Below, piece by piece: positions 36,319-45,732 of a DNA stretch of 64,000 bases. Every line of letters starts with the position of its first letter. Within the stretch, counting starts at the first letter, position 1. Both the position numbers and the translations under genes were made by a program. Location of the stretch: contig NZ_AP025510.1 in NCBI RefSeq assembly GCF_024347635.1, positions 434,001-498,000 of the forward strand, given 5' to 3'. A model generated the notes under the pieces. It ran no database searches and was not told where the DNA came from. It saw only the letters and a list, made by a program, of their open reading frames with translations. The DNA comes from Vibrio tasmaniensis. GTDB taxonomy: Bacteria > Pseudomonadota > Gammaproteobacteria > Enterobacterales > Vibrionaceae.

Positions 36319-37261
36319 GGATTTCTTGGATGCGCTGTGCCAATTTTTCAATTGCAGCTATGTTTGCTGGCCCGGGAGTAATTTCCTCATAACGCAGAGG
36401 AAGGTATTGGATGGTCTTTACCGCTGTGGTCAGCTTCATCGCTGGGTGCTGTTCCAAAAAGGCTTGCATGCCTTTAGCGCCTGTCCCATTTTGATAATCG
36501 AGAAGAATAATGACATCAGGGTTATGCATCGCAACTGACTCCCATGATGTGGTTCCCCAGCTGATATCCAGATCTTTCATTATATTGGCGCCACCCGCTG
36601 CTTCTATCATGGCGCTCACTGTCGCGTATTTCCCAGCAGTGAATGGTTTATCTTCCCCTGAATCATACAAAAAGACTTTAAGCGGAGTTTGATTCTTGGT
36701 TTGCTGTTGAATCTGTACTAATTGCTCTTTCCACGTGGAGATCAGTGTTTGAGCTCTGTCTTGATGACCAAATAAAGTCGCAAGGCGCGTCACGTCATCG
36801 AACATCTGTTCCATGCTAGCTGGTTGCTTATCTTTACGGATGTGGCTGCAACTCTCATTAAGAATTAAAGTGTTAATGCCAAACTCTTTCAGTGAATCTG
36901 GCGTGACTGAGCCGCCCAGACGCATACCATAATTCCATCCTGCGAAGAAAACATCAGGGTTTGCATTGACTAACACCTCCAAAGAAGGATATTTCGGTGC
37001 GAGCTCTGGAATGCTGCCCTGAAGGCGATTAAATTCAGGAGTCGTTTTGTAGTACCCGCTAATACCGGTCACTCCGATCATATTCTCTTCAAGCCCGAGA
37101 GAAAATGCCATCTCAGACATATTGATATCGTGAGTGATTAAGGTTTTAGGCGACGTATCTAACGTAAGTGTCGAGTCGCAGTTTTCTACCGTGATTTGAG
37201 CTTGTGCGGACATGGAAAGTAAGAAAGTAAAAGTTAAAGCTGATGCTGATAATTTATTCAT
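36305..37261 (-). CDS. Periplasmic binding protein, BtuF/FepB type
   Basis: A 318-residue exported protein with a signal peptide (about 1-21, ending SAQA) and the two-lobed class III binding-protein fold: PKTLITHDINMSEMAFSLG, SLEVLVNANPDVFFAG, KPFTAGKYATVSAMIEAAGG and WESVAMHNPDVIILLDY. It should deliver a ligand to the permease encoded next to it. Substrates of this family are B12, haem, siderophores or metal chelates; a corrinoid is inferred from context only. Its ATG overlaps the stop of the ATPase gene (ATGA). Confidence 0.87.
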   Translation of the reverse strand: MNKLSASALTFTFLLSMSAQAQITVENCDSTLTLDTSPKTLITHDINMSEMAFSLGLEENMIGVTGISGYYKTTPEFNRLQGSIPELAPKYPSLEVLVNANPDVFFAGWNYGMRLGGSVTPDSLKEFGINTLILNESCSHIRKDKQPASMEQMFDDVTRLATLFGHQDRAQTLISTWKEQLVQIQQQTKNQTPLKVFLYDSGEDKPFTAGKYATVSAMIEAAGGANIMKDLDISWGTTSWESVAMHNPDVIILLDYQNGTGAKGMQAFLEQHPAMKLTTAVKTIQYLPLRYEEITPGPANIAAIEKLAQRIQEIHDKS

Positions 37262-38016
37262 GAAAGGTCCTGTCCTTGGTCGAGTTCAATGTCGAAAAAC
37301 TTGCTTGTTTTCTGTGTGCGCTTATTGGTTGTGCTGATTAAATCTACTTCAAAAATCGGCTGAAGCTGTTTGTGGGTCAGTAGCTCTTCTACTTTTCCTT
37401 TCGCGACCAGTTCACCGTGTTCCAAAATCACAATGTGCGTCGCGAATTTGGCAGCAAGGGAAATATCATGCAGTGAGCAAATCAGTGTTTTACCCAGTTC
37501 TTTCAATAGCGATAAGACTTCCCCTTGAGCGCATGGGTCTAAGTGGTTTAGAGGCTCATCCAACACCAGAAACTCGGCGTTCTGACATAAAGATCGTGCA
37601 ATATGCGCTCGCTGCTTCTGGCCGCCTGAGAGCTGTCCCATTCTTCGTTCGAGGAAAGTATCGATCTTTAGTGCTTTACTTATTTGGTCAAGTGAAAAGC
37701 TAGAAGTGGCTTGATTGGAAGCGGTTAGTTGAATGTACTCTCTGAGTGCTAAACGACCATCCACTTGACTGTGTTGTGGAAGGTAACTGATTTGTTTTGC
37801 TCTTTGCTGGCAAGTTAACTTACGTAGCGGCAATTGGTTTATGACGACTTCGCCTTTGAAGGGAAGCAAATTAACCAGTGCTTTTAATAACGTGGTTTTT
37901 CCGGAACCATTGCGTCCAATGACTACCCAGCGCTCACCTTGATTAATTTTCAGATCGAGTGGGTGCAGTCGTCGAGTGTTTTGTTGTTGAACTGAAAGTT
38001 TGTGGCAAAGAAGCAT
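37258..38016 (-). CDS. btuD: ABC transporter ATPase, BtuD/FecE family
   Basis: A 252-residue ATPase with Walker A VIGRNGSGKTTLLKAL (about 33-48), Q-loop near SYLPQHSQ, signature LSGGQKQRAHIARSL and Walker B EFLVLDEPLNHLDP. It energises the permease encoded further down. First gene of the uptake operon, with four genes in tight overlap: ATPase, binding protein, permease, phosphatase. No B12 riboswitch is visible in the 330 bases upstream, which instead contain a perfect octamer repeat array and the metK terminator. Confidence 0.9.
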   Translation of the reverse strand: MLLCHKLSVQQQNTRRLHPLDLKINQGERWVVIGRNGSGKTTLLKALVNLLPFKGEVVINQLPLRKLTCQQRAKQISYLPQHSQVDGRLALREYIQLTASNQATSSFSLDQISKALKIDTFLERRMGQLSGGQKQRAHIARSLCQNAEFLVLDEPLNHLDPCAQGEVLSLLKELGKTLICSLHDISLAAKFATHIVILEHGELVAKGKVEELLTHKQLQPIFEVDLISTTNKRTQKTSKFFDIELDQGQDLS

Positions 38017-38172
38017 GAGTTACTGAGAATGGTTTGTTTTTAACAAGTGCTATTACATTAAAATTTAAACGTTTGCGTAACATTGATCTCAGCACGTAAA
38101 ATCCCCACAATTATTAAAATAAACTATTAGTTAACGCTTGTATTACTTGAAAGGGTTAGGATTGATTAGTGA

Positions 38173-38284
38173 AAGAATAGAAGAATAGAAGAATAGAAGA
38201 ATAGAAGAATAGAAGAATAGAAGAATAGAAGAATAGAAGAATAGAAGAATAGAAGAATAGAAGAATAGAAGAATAGAAGAATAG
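38173..38284. repeat. Fourteen perfect copies of the octamer AAGAATAG
   Basis: 112 bases, uninterrupted and without a single change, between the metK terminator and the promoter region of the ABC uptake operon. Copy number is expected to vary between strains. Confidence 0.98.
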
Positions 38285-38288
38285 AAAG

Positions 38289-38320
38289 CAAAAAGCCTCT
38301 GAGAGCAGAGGCTTTTAAAA
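38289..38320 (-). terminator. Terminator after metK
   Basis: AAAAAGCCTCTGAGAGCAGAGGCTTTTAAAA: seven-base-pair stem with A and T tracts on the two sides, about 35 bases past the metK stop. Confidence 0.88.
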
Positions 38321-38351
38321 TTACGTTGCAGCTAGGCGTGTTGCGTAATGC

Positions 38352-39503
38352 TTACAGGCCTGCGAAGTCCGCTAGGATTGCTGCTTTATCAGTAGCTTCC
38401 CAAGGGAACTCTTCGCGACCGAAGTGGCCGTATGCAGCAGTCTGCTTGTAGATAGGCTGAAGTAGGTTCAGCATCTCTTGAAGACCGTATGGACGTAGGT
38501 CGAAGTTTTGACGAACCGCTTCAATAATGATTTCGTGAGCTACTTTCTCAGTACCGAACGTTTCAACCATGATAGAGGTTGGATCTGCAACACCAATAGC
38601 GTAAGACAGTTGAATCTCACAACGGTCAGCCATGCCAGCAGCAACGATGTTTTTCGCAACGTAACGCGCTGCGTAAGCTGCAGAACGGTCAACTTTTGAT
38701 GGATCTTTACCAGAGAATGCACCGCCACCGTGACGAGCTGCGCCGCCGTAGGTATCAACGATGATCTTACGACCTGTTAGACCACAGTCACCCATTGGGC
38801 CACCGATTACGAAACGGCCTGTTGGGTTGATGAAGAAGTTAGTGTCTTTGTTGATCCACTCAGCAGGAAGTACTGGCTTGATGATCTCTTCCATTACCGC
38901 TTCACGTAGGTCAGGTGTTGTTACTGAATCACAGTGTTGAGTTGAAAGAACAACAGCGTCGATACCAACGATCTTACCTTGGTCGTATTGGAACGTTACT
39001 TGAGATTTCGCATCTGGGCGAAGGAAGTCAAGCTTGCCGCTCTTACGTACTTCAGCTTGCTTCTTAACAAGCAGGTGAGAGTAAGTAATTGGAGCTGGCA
39101 TTAGGATTGGCGTTTCGTTCGTTGCGTAACCAAACATGATGCCTTGGTCGCCCGCACCTTGATCTTTAGGATCCGCTTTATCAACACCTTGGTTGATGTC
39201 TGGAGACTGCTTACCAATGGTATTTAGTACAGCACAAGAGTCAGCGTCAAAGCCCATATCAGAATGAACGTAACCAATTTCACGTACTGTTTCACGAGTG
39301 ATTTCTTCGATATCAACCCATGCTGACGTAGTTACTTCACCACCAACCATAACCATGCCGGTTTTTACGTAAGTCTCACAAGCAACACGTGCTTTTGGAT
39401 CTTGTTCAATGATGGCATCAAGAACAGCATCTGAGATTTGGTCTGCAATTTTATCTGGATGGCCTTCTGATACAGATTCAGAAGTGAATAGGTGCTTAGC
39501 CAT
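38352..39503 (-). CDS. metK: S-adenosylmethionine synthetase
   Basis: MetK makes S-adenosylmethionine from methionine and ATP. The 383-residue protein is full length, with [55 protein letters not shown] and [16 protein letters not shown]. It supplies the methyl donor for the six SAM-dependent corrin methylations encoded next door, although the adjacency is not known to be functional. It is divergent from tkt. Confidence 0.98.
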   Translation of the reverse strand: MAKHLFTSESVSEGHPDKIADQISDAVLDAIIEQDPKARVACETYVKTGMVMVGGEVTTSAWVDIEEITRETVREIGYVHSDMGFDADSCAVLNTIGKQSPDINQGVDKADPKDQGAGDQGIMFGYATNETPILMPAPITYSHLLVKKQAEVRKSGKLDFLRPDAKSQVTFQYDQGKIVGIDAVVLSTQHCDSVTTPDLREAVMEEIIKPVLPAEWINKDTNFFINPTGRFVIGGPMGDCGLTGRKIIVDTYGGAARHGGGAFSGKDPSKVDRSAAYAARYVAKNIVAAGMADRCEIQLSYAIGVADPTSIMVETFGTEKVAHEIIIEAVRQNFDLRPYGLQEMLNLLQPIYKQTAAYGHFGREEFPWEATDKAAILADFAGL

Positions 39504-39879
39504 GAGAGCTCCACTTTTAGTTTAGTTTTTAGTTGCAAATAGTTAAATGCAAATAATTTATGCCGTCGCAATCAAGGAAGCGCCGCCATTAAATACAGTA
39601 TATTTTGTAGGTGTTTCTACATCTAGACGGCTATTTTAAATTCCAACGGTCGAATTACAAGCTCTTTTTTATGATATGTCATAACCAAACGTTTGCGTGT
39701 TGGTTGTGGAAAGCCATGTTAAGTGATGTAAATGATCGAAAATTGCGGAAAATGACCGTTAAAGTGCCAGTAAAACGTTTGCAGTCGCTATAGTCGTTTG
39801 AGAGAATACCCGCGCTAATAAAAATGAAAACTTTAGCATCCATCTCTTTTTTAAATCGCTTATGTATCCAGGAGCAGAC
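39504..39879. promoter_or_regulatory. Divergent regulatory region between metK and tkt
   Basis: 376 bases without a supported gene. It contains a MetJ-like pair of octamers at 39617-39632 (CTACATCT AGACGGCT; the second matches AGACGTCT at seven of eight bases) suited to metK control, and two sites with the core AAACGTTTGC at 39684-39698 and 39772-39782, similar to PurR/Cra (LacI-family) operators. These are read by eye and unproven. Confidence 0.4.
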
Positions 39880-41874
39880 ATGCCTTCTCGTAAAGATCTA
39901 GCCAATGCAATCCGCGCACTTAGCATGGACGGTGTTCAACAAGCAAATTCAGGCCACCCTGGCGCACCTATGGGTATGGCTGACATCGCTGAAGTTCTTT
40001 GGCGTGGCCACTTGAACCACAACCCAGCAAACCCAGAGTGGGCTGACCGTGACCGTTTTATCCTGTCTAACGGCCATGGTTCTATGCTGATTTACTCTCT
40101 GCTTCATTTAGCAGGTTACGAGCTTTCAATTGAAGATCTAAAAAACTTCCGTCAACTGCACTCTAAGACTCCAGGTCACCCAGAGTACGGTTACGCACCT
40201 GGTATCGAGACAACAACGGGTCCTCTGGGCCAAGGCATCACCAACGCTGTTGGTATGGCAATGGCTGAGAAAGCATTGGCTGCACAGTTCAACAAAGAAG
40301 GCCACGATATCGTCGATCACTTCACTTATGCGTTCATGGGTGATGGTTGTCTGATGGAAGGTATCTCTCACGAAGCATGTTCTCTAGCGGGTACGCTAGG
40401 TCTTGGTAAGCTAGTCGCTTTCTGGGATGACAACGGCATCTCTATCGATGGTGAAGTTGAAGGTTGGTTCTCTGACGATACACCTAAGCGTTTTGAAGCA
40501 TACGGCTGGCACGTAATCCCTGCAGTAGATGGTCATGACTCTGACGCTATCAATGCAGCGATTGAAGCGGCTAAAGCGGATCCTCGTCCAACGCTTATCT
40601 GTACTAAAACTATCATCGGCTTTGGCTCTCCAAACAAAGCGGGTACGCATGACTGTCACGGTGCTCCACTAGGCGCTGATGAAATTACAGCAACTAAAGC
40701 GGCACTTGGTTGGGAACACGGTCCTTTCGAAATCCCTGCGGATATCGCAGCTGAGTGGAACGCGAAAGAAGCAGGCGCAGCGAAAGAAGCAGCGTGGAAT
40801 GCTAAGTTTGACGCATACGCAGCAGCTCACCCAGAGCTAGCAGCAGAATTCAAACGTCGTACAAACGGCGAGCTTCCAGCTGAGTGGGAAGAAAAAGCAT
40901 CGGCAATCATCGCTGATCTTCAAGCTAACCCAGCAAACATCGCGTCACGTAAAGCATCTCAAAATGCTCTAGAAGCATTCGGTGCTATGCTACCTGAATT
41001 CATGGGCGGCTCTGCTGACCTTGCGCCTTCTAACCTAACTATGTGGTCTGGTTCTAAGTCTCTTGAAGCAACAGATTTTTCTGGTAACTACATCCACTAC
41101 GGTGTACGTGAATTCGGTATGACGGCTATCATGAACGGTATCGCTCTGCATGGTGGTTTCGTACCATACGGCGCAACATTCCTGATGTTCATGGAATACG
41201 CGCGTAACGCAATGCGTATGGCGGCTCTGATGAAAGTTCAGAACATCCAAGTTTACACTCACGATTCTATCGGCCTAGGCGAAGATGGTCCTACTCACCA
41301 ACCGGTTGAGCAGATCGCTTCTCTACGTCTGACTCCAAACATGAGCACATGGCGTCCATGTGACCAAGTTGAGTCTGCAGTTGCTTGGAAACTGGCAATT
41401 GAGCGTAAAGATGGTCCTTCTGCACTTATCTTCTCTCGTCAAAACCTTGCACAACAAGATCGTGACGCTGAGCAAGTGGCTAACATCGCTAAGGGTGGTT
41501 ACATCCTGAAAGATTGTGAAGGCAAGCCAGAGCTAATCATCATTGCAACGGGTTCTGAAGTTGAGCTAGCGGTTAGCGCTGCTGCTGAACTAACAGCTGA
41601 AGGTAAAGCAGTACGCGTAGTCTCTATGCCTGCAACTGACGCGTTCGATAAGCAAGACGCTGAGTACCGTGAGTCTGTACTTCCATCTGACGTTACAGCA
41701 CGTATTGCTGTAGAAGCTGGCATCGCTGATTTCTGGTACAAGTACGTTGGTTTCGGTGGCAAGATCATCGGTATGACAACGTTCGGCGAATCTGCACCAG
41801 CAGGCGAGCTATTCAAAATGTTCGGTTTTACTACTGAAAATGTAGTAAACACTGCAAAAGAGCTTCTAGCTTAA
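39880..41874 (+). CDS. tkt: Transketolase
   Basis: Transketolase moves two-carbon units between sugar phosphates in the pentose phosphate pathway and needs thiamine diphosphate. From the ATG at 39880 ([18 protein letters not shown]) the protein has 664 residues, the family length. Motifs are [17 protein letters not shown], the ThDP site [16 protein letters not shown], the middle domain with [15 protein letters not shown] [14 protein letters not shown] and [18 protein letters not shown]. It is a single-gene unit closed by a terminator at 41900. In E. coli tktA is near epd, and here an accessory block lies between them. Confidence 0.97.
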   Translation: MPSRKDLANAIRALSMDGVQQANSGHPGAPMGMADIAEVLWRGHLNHNPANPEWADRDRFILSNGHGSMLIYSLLHLAGYELSIEDLKNFRQLHSKTPGHPEYGYAPGIETTTGPLGQGITNAVGMAMAEKALAAQFNKEGHDIVDHFTYAFMGDGCLMEGISHEACSLAGTLGLGKLVAFWDDNGISIDGEVEGWFSDDTPKRFEAYGWHVIPAVDGHDSDAINAAIEAAKADPRPTLICTKTIIGFGSPNKAGTHDCHGAPLGADEITATKAALGWEHGPFEIPADIAAEWNAKEAGAAKEAAWNAKFDAYAAAHPELAAEFKRRTNGELPAEWEEKASAIIADLQANPANIASRKASQNALEAFGAMLPEFMGGSADLAPSNLTMWSGSKSLEATDFSGNYIHYGVREFGMTAIMNGIALHGGFVPYGATFLMFMEYARNAMRMAALMKVQNIQVYTHDSIGLGEDGPTHQPVEQIASLRLTPNMSTWRPCDQVESAVAWKLAIERKDGPSALIFSRQNLAQQDRDAEQVANIAKGGYILKDCEGKPELIIIATGSEVELAVSAAAELTAEGKAVRVVSMPATDAFDKQDAEYRESVLPSDVTARIAVEAGIADFWYKYVGFGGKIIGMTTFGESAPAGELFKMFGFTTENVVNTAKELLA

Positions 41875-41899
41875 TCGTTACCTTTTTAGTTAAAAATAG

Positions 41900-41929
41900 A
41901 AAACCGAGCCCACAGGCTCGGTTTTTTTA
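41900..41929 (+). terminator. Terminator after tkt
   Basis: AAAACCGAGCCCACAGGCTCGGTTTTTTTA: seven-base-pair GC-rich stem and seven T. Confidence 0.9.
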
Positions 41930-42198
41930 TGCGTTCAAATTGAAGAAACGTAATGATTACTCAAATTGGTGTGTCGTGCCTATTTCACTTAATTCTGTAT
42001 TCTAACTTTTTGTTTTTATTGAAATGTAAGGAAGTATACATAAAGGTGAAGGCCTAAATTATCGGATGATAAGGGCAACCTATTTGTAACTTACAACTTA
42101 CATTTAGGGTTTTTGACGCATTTTGTTACTAACCCTCTTGAAACTAATTATAAAGTGAGTAAATGTGTTGATAATCATTTAGTGGCATAGGTTGGGTC
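41930..42198 (+). promoter_or_regulatory. Upstream region of the two-component operon
   Basis: AT-rich, 269 bases, no gene. At 42080-42109 it carries CTATTTGTAAC followed by the direct repeats ACTTACA ACTTACA and then TTTAGGGTT. Similar elements recur upstream of the deacetylase gene (45641-45675) and the PTS gene (46702-46742). OmpR-type regulators usually bind such tandem repeats. Confidence 0.5.
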
Positions 42199-42903
42199 AT
42201 GGCTAATAAGATTGTTTTGATTGTGGATGATAATCAGGAAATTCTCGATGCTTTAAGCGAATATCTAGAACGCTCAAGCTTCACTGTGATTACTGCTCTT
42301 GAAGGTAACGCGATGTGGAAACAGCTAGAAACTGTCACCCCAGATCTCATTATTTTAGACATCATGCTACCAGGAGATGATGGTTTAACTTTGTGCCAAA
42401 AATTACGCTTACGATCTCAAGTCCCTATCATTATGCTAACCGCAGTAACTGATGATGCAGATCGTATTGCGGGGTTAGAAATTGGCGCTGATGATTACAT
42501 AACCAAGTCGTTTAACCCTCGTGAACTATTAGCAAGAATCAAAGCTCTACTCAGGCGTTCAACATTCAGTCACAGCACAAATGAACGTAAGTTAAAATTT
42601 ATGGATTGGACGTTCGATACTCTAAAACGACAATTGAAACATGAAGATGGTGAGGCAGTCTCTCTTTCTAGCGCCGATTATAACTTGCTTACCCTTATGC
42701 TTGACTCTCCCAATCAATTATTAAGTCGTAATGACATTGCACAAGCACTCTGGGGGAGGGATGCAGAGCCACTAGAGAGAGGGATTGATGTACAAATTAG
42801 CCGGTTGAGAAGGCAATTGAGGGACGATGACCGAAATACGATTATGACGGTAAGGCATCGTGGCTACATGCTTGTGATCGACTCTCATGGACTTCAATGT
42901 TGA
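42199..42903 (+). CDS. OmpR-family response regulator
   Basis: A 234-residue DNA-binding response regulator. The receiver domain (about 3-118) has the acidic pair Asp10/Asp11, phospho-acceptor Asp54 in LIILDIMLPGDDG, Thr81 and Lys103. The residue after Lys103 is Ser where the family almost always has Pro (KSF instead of KPF). The C-terminal winged helix (about 135-230) ends with RGIDVQISRLRRQL and VRHRGYMLV. The gene overlaps the kinase gene by seven bases, so they form a cognate pair. The closest known architectures are TorR/OmpR types; the target genes are unknown. Confidence 0.95.
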   Translation: MANKIVLIVDDNQEILDALSEYLERSSFTVITALEGNAMWKQLETVTPDLIILDIMLPGDDGLTLCQKLRLRSQVPIIMLTAVTDDADRIAGLEIGADDYITKSFNPRELLARIKALLRRSTFSHSTNERKLKFMDWTFDTLKRQLKHEDGEAVSLSSADYNLLTLMLDSPNQLLSRNDIAQALWGRDAEPLERGIDVQISRLRRQLRDDDRNTIMTVRHRGYMLVIDSHGLQC

Positions 42904-44333
42904 AAAAAAACTTCTTTCAGTCAATGGTCGTACGTATTACGTTGTCTACGTTCTTGGTTATTGTCATGGCTGAAGTTCTCGCAGGTGCTGCTTGGTTTTC
43001 CACGACCTCCGTATCTAAACGAGAATCGGCGAGCCACGCTATGTTTGCGATAGCCTCTGCAGCTTCGGACACTATAAATTACTTTTCAGGACTTCCCGTC
43101 AATTATCGTCATTTGGTTCTCGATCAATTACGAAATATTGGAGGAACACGATTCTTTATTTCTATGAATAATCATAAGCTTCCTGTTCCTTCGCTTAATC
43201 ATCACTCTTTAGTGCCTCAAATGCAGGTGCAAGCATCAGATCTTTTAGAACAACAACTTAAAACGTCACACTCAGTACATGTCACTTTGACCAAGCGAGA
43301 CGATCTTCTATTATTCAACTCAGGTATCAAGCTGGATGAGCTGCCTGCATTGTGGAAAGATTACAGCTTAGTGTTAGGTAAGCTCGATCTCCCAATAGCG
43401 GTTATTCAAGTTCAACTAGAAAATAATGAGTGGCTCTATTTAGCGACCGTTATTCCTCTGTCTTTCGATAGCTTGACCGATAAATTTATAGATAGTCGCC
43501 AGATCACCTTTCTTTTAATAGTCACTTTTATGCTAATGGGGGTCTCTTACGTCGTGCTACAAAAAGAAATTCGTCCTTTTCGATCTCTTGCTCGTTCCGC
43601 AACGCTTATGGGGTCGGAAATGCAGATTGAAGAAATCAAAGAAGAAGGAAGTTCAGAAACCAGAGCTGCGATCCATGCTTTCAACAAAATGAATCGTCGT
43701 ATTAAAGCGAACTTACGCGACCGGAATATGTTCTTTAATGCCATTTCACATGACATAAAAACACCTCTAGCCTGCTTAAAACTTCGTACAGAAATGCTCA
43801 GCGACAATACGACAAGGCTTAAATTTGAAAAGCTGTTGAATGAAGTCGAGATGATGTTAAACGGAGCGTTACAGTGCATGCGAGATAATGATATTCATGA
43901 AGAGTTTGAGTGGATAGACATGAATGATATTTTTGAGCAATGTGCGGCTATCCATAACAAAAACAACTTATGTGTAAATCTTGTCGATATGCCAGATGTT
44001 AAATTCTACGGTAAACCATTAGCAATTAAGCGTTGTCTCTTTAATTTGGTAGATAATGGCATTAAATATGGGGATGTCGTGAATATCAGCATGTTTGTTA
44101 ACTCTGATTCTATTCATATTGTACTGCGCGATTCAGGTGCAGGGATTGACGAAAGCATACTAGAAAAAGTATTTGAGCCTTATTTTAGAGGTAGCGATTC
44201 CAGCGTGGATGGATCCGGTTTAGGTTTGGCGATTTCCCGCAGTATCGCAAGAAGCCATGGAGGGGATATTAAATTATCGAATGCACCAGAAGGAGGGCTA
44301 GAAGTCGACATTATTTTGGTAAGCAGCTTATGA
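42897..44333 (+). CDS. Membrane sensor histidine kinase
   Basis: A 478-residue kinase with a first membrane helix (about 13-34), a periplasmic sensor region (about 35-200), a second helix (about 202-221), a HAMP-like segment, a dimerisation domain with His285 in FFNAISHDIKTPLACL, and an ATP-binding domain with the N-box Asn387 (FNLVDNGIKYG), DSGAGID and GSGLGLAIS motifs. The periplasmic region has no domain that I recognise. Its gene overlaps the regulator upstream (seven bases) and the binding-protein gene downstream (four bases), which suggests that the kinase senses through that binding protein. Confidence 0.94.
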   Translation: MLKKNFFQSMVVRITLSTFLVIVMAEVLAGAAWFSTTSVSKRESASHAMFAIASAASDTINYFSGLPVNYRHLVLDQLRNIGGTRFFISMNNHKLPVPSLNHHSLVPQMQVQASDLLEQQLKTSHSVHVTLTKRDDLLLFNSGIKLDELPALWKDYSLVLGKLDLPIAVIQVQLENNEWLYLATVIPLSFDSLTDKFIDSRQITFLLIVTFMLMGVSYVVLQKEIRPFRSLARSATLMGSEMQIEEIKEEGSSETRAAIHAFNKMNRRIKANLRDRNMFFNAISHDIKTPLACLKLRTEMLSDNTTRLKFEKLLNEVEMMLNGALQCMRDNDIHEEFEWIDMNDIFEQCAAIHNKNNLCVNLVDMPDVKFYGKPLAIKRCLFNLVDNGIKYGDVVNISMFVNSDSIHIVLRDSGAGIDESILEKVFEPYFRGSDSSVDGSGLGLAISRSIARSHGGDIKLSNAPEGGLEVDIILVSSL

Positions 44334-45571
44334 AAATGTGGGTATTCTTGGTTGCTCTTTTTGTTACACAGCCAGCATTATCTACCCCCTCTATAGAGAT
44401 GTTGCATTGGTGGACGGCAGAAGGTGAAGACTCAGCATTGTCGGTGATCGAAGACAGGTTTCGTCTGCTGCCTTTTACATTAAAAAGTGATCCAATTGCA
44501 GGAGGAGGAGGTGGGCCTGCTAAATCTATCCTTCAAGCGAGAGCGATTGCTGGCTATTCACCAGATATAGCGCAGATGGAAGGTCCTGCTATTCAGTCTT
44601 GGGCGGCACTAGGGTTCTTAATGGACATGAATGAAGTCGCTAAATTGAATAACTGGGATCAATCGCTGTACCCTGATATTCAAGCCATTCACAAATACAA
44701 TGGGAACTACGTTGCCATTCCTCTTAATATTCATAGACTAAACTGGATGTGGATAAACACAGAGGTATTAGCTGAACACCAGCTGCCCCCCCCTAATGAC
44801 TGGGATTCATTATTGCTAGCATTGAATGTACTAAAAAACAAAGGTATTACACCACTTGCTTTGGGGGAAGACCCTTGGCAAGTTGTTCAAATTTTTGAAA
44901 ACATTGCATTCGGAGTGGGTGGTGCTCACTATTATCGCCAGGCTTTTGTTGATTTAGACCCCGAAGCTTTGAACAGCCCCAAAACACTAGAAGCACTAGA
45001 TCGCTTTCGAGCTCTTGCTAATATTGTTGGAAATGACTTATCAAAAATAAGTTGGGATCAAGGAACGAAAGCACTGCTCAAGGGGGAATACGCATTTCAA
45101 TTTACAGGAGATTGGGCTCTAGGAGAAATGCTAAGCTCAGGCTCTAGCATTCCTGATTACATTCAATGCAGCCCATTTCCTTCCACGGAAAATGGGTTTA
45201 TCTACAATGTAGATAGCCTAGCCTTTTTTTCCACTCGCTCAAATGAAGAACAGAATATAACCTCAATTATGGCCGCGCTATCTGCCCCTAAGTTTCTTTT
45301 AGAGTTCAGTGAAAAAAAGGGCTCAATACCAGCACAAGCTAATATTCCAATTGATGACTTATCGCGGTGCCAACAGAAATCTTATGATGACTATATACGA
45401 GCGAGTCGGGATGGTTCGGCAATGCCAAGCTTGACCGATTCAATGGCTGTTAATCCCGTCATTCAGAATGCAGTGTCGAATGAACTCTATCGTTATTTTA
45501 TTGATTCATCGATAACGTCTAAAACACTTATCGGTCACCTTAATGCTATTAATAATGAAATGTTTCGATAG
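44330..45571 (+). CDS. Family-1 extracellular solute-binding protein, sugar type
   Basis: A 413-residue exported protein with a signal peptide (about 1-18, ending ALS) and the fold of ABC sugar-binding proteins: IEMLHWWTAEGEDSAL, a Gly-rich loop (IAGGGGGPAKSIL), GYSPDIAQMEGPAIQSWAA, AIPLNIHRLNWMWINTEV and FQFTGDWALGEML. This resembles glucose/mannose-type binding proteins. No ABC permease or ATPase lies next to it. The ATGA overlap with the kinase gene points to a role as the ligand-binding part of the sensor, like CBP with ChiS or LuxP with LuxQ in Vibrio. A run of eight C (44786-44793) lies within the coding sequence. Confidence 0.88.
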   Translation: MKMWVFLVALFVTQPALSTPSIEMLHWWTAEGEDSALSVIEDRFRLLPFTLKSDPIAGGGGGPAKSILQARAIAGYSPDIAQMEGPAIQSWAALGFLMDMNEVAKLNNWDQSLYPDIQAIHKYNGNYVAIPLNIHRLNWMWINTEVLAEHQLPPPNDWDSLLLALNVLKNKGITPLALGEDPWQVVQIFENIAFGVGGAHYYRQAFVDLDPEALNSPKTLEALDRFRALANIVGNDLSKISWDQGTKALLKGEYAFQFTGDWALGEMLSSGSSIPDYIQCSPFPSTENGFIYNVDSLAFFSTRSNEEQNITSIMAALSAPKFLLEFSEKKGSIPAQANIPIDDLSRCQQKSYDDYIRASRDGSAMPSLTDSMAVNPVIQNAVSNELYRYFIDSSITSKTLIGHLNAINNEMFR

Positions 45572-45732
45572 TTAAGGCCTATAAACTTCTCGTGGGGGGG
45601 ATTATTTAGATATTGATTTTTCTATTGTTTCTAAATTTTCACTTACAAATGAATTACAAAATGAAACCTAGGGTTCTGTAGAGAGGGTAATATTTATGGA
45701 GGTTTAAATATAAAACAATGGAAAATTAGATT
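45572..45732 (+). promoter_or_regulatory. Upstream region of the deacetylase gene
   Basis: 161 AT-rich bases. The stretch 45641-45675 holds ACTTACAAATGAATTACAAA (TTACAA twice, 11 bases apart) followed by CCTAGGGTT, which echoes the ACTTACAACTTACA...TAGGGTT element at 42089-42112. Confidence 0.5.

Noticed and set aside
35293..38016. ABC operon as a siderophore or haem uptake system
   Set aside because: The family allows it, but no TonB receptor or Fur box was seen next to it and the neighbours are corrin genes; corrinoid uptake is favoured without proof.
38173..38284. Octamer array as a CRISPR array
   Set aside because: Units are eight bases with no spacers and no cas genes nearby; it is a simple tandem repeat.
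45594..45600. Run of seven G after the binding-protein gene as a phase-variation tract
   Set aside because: It is outside any coding sequence and away from the recognised promoter motifs.
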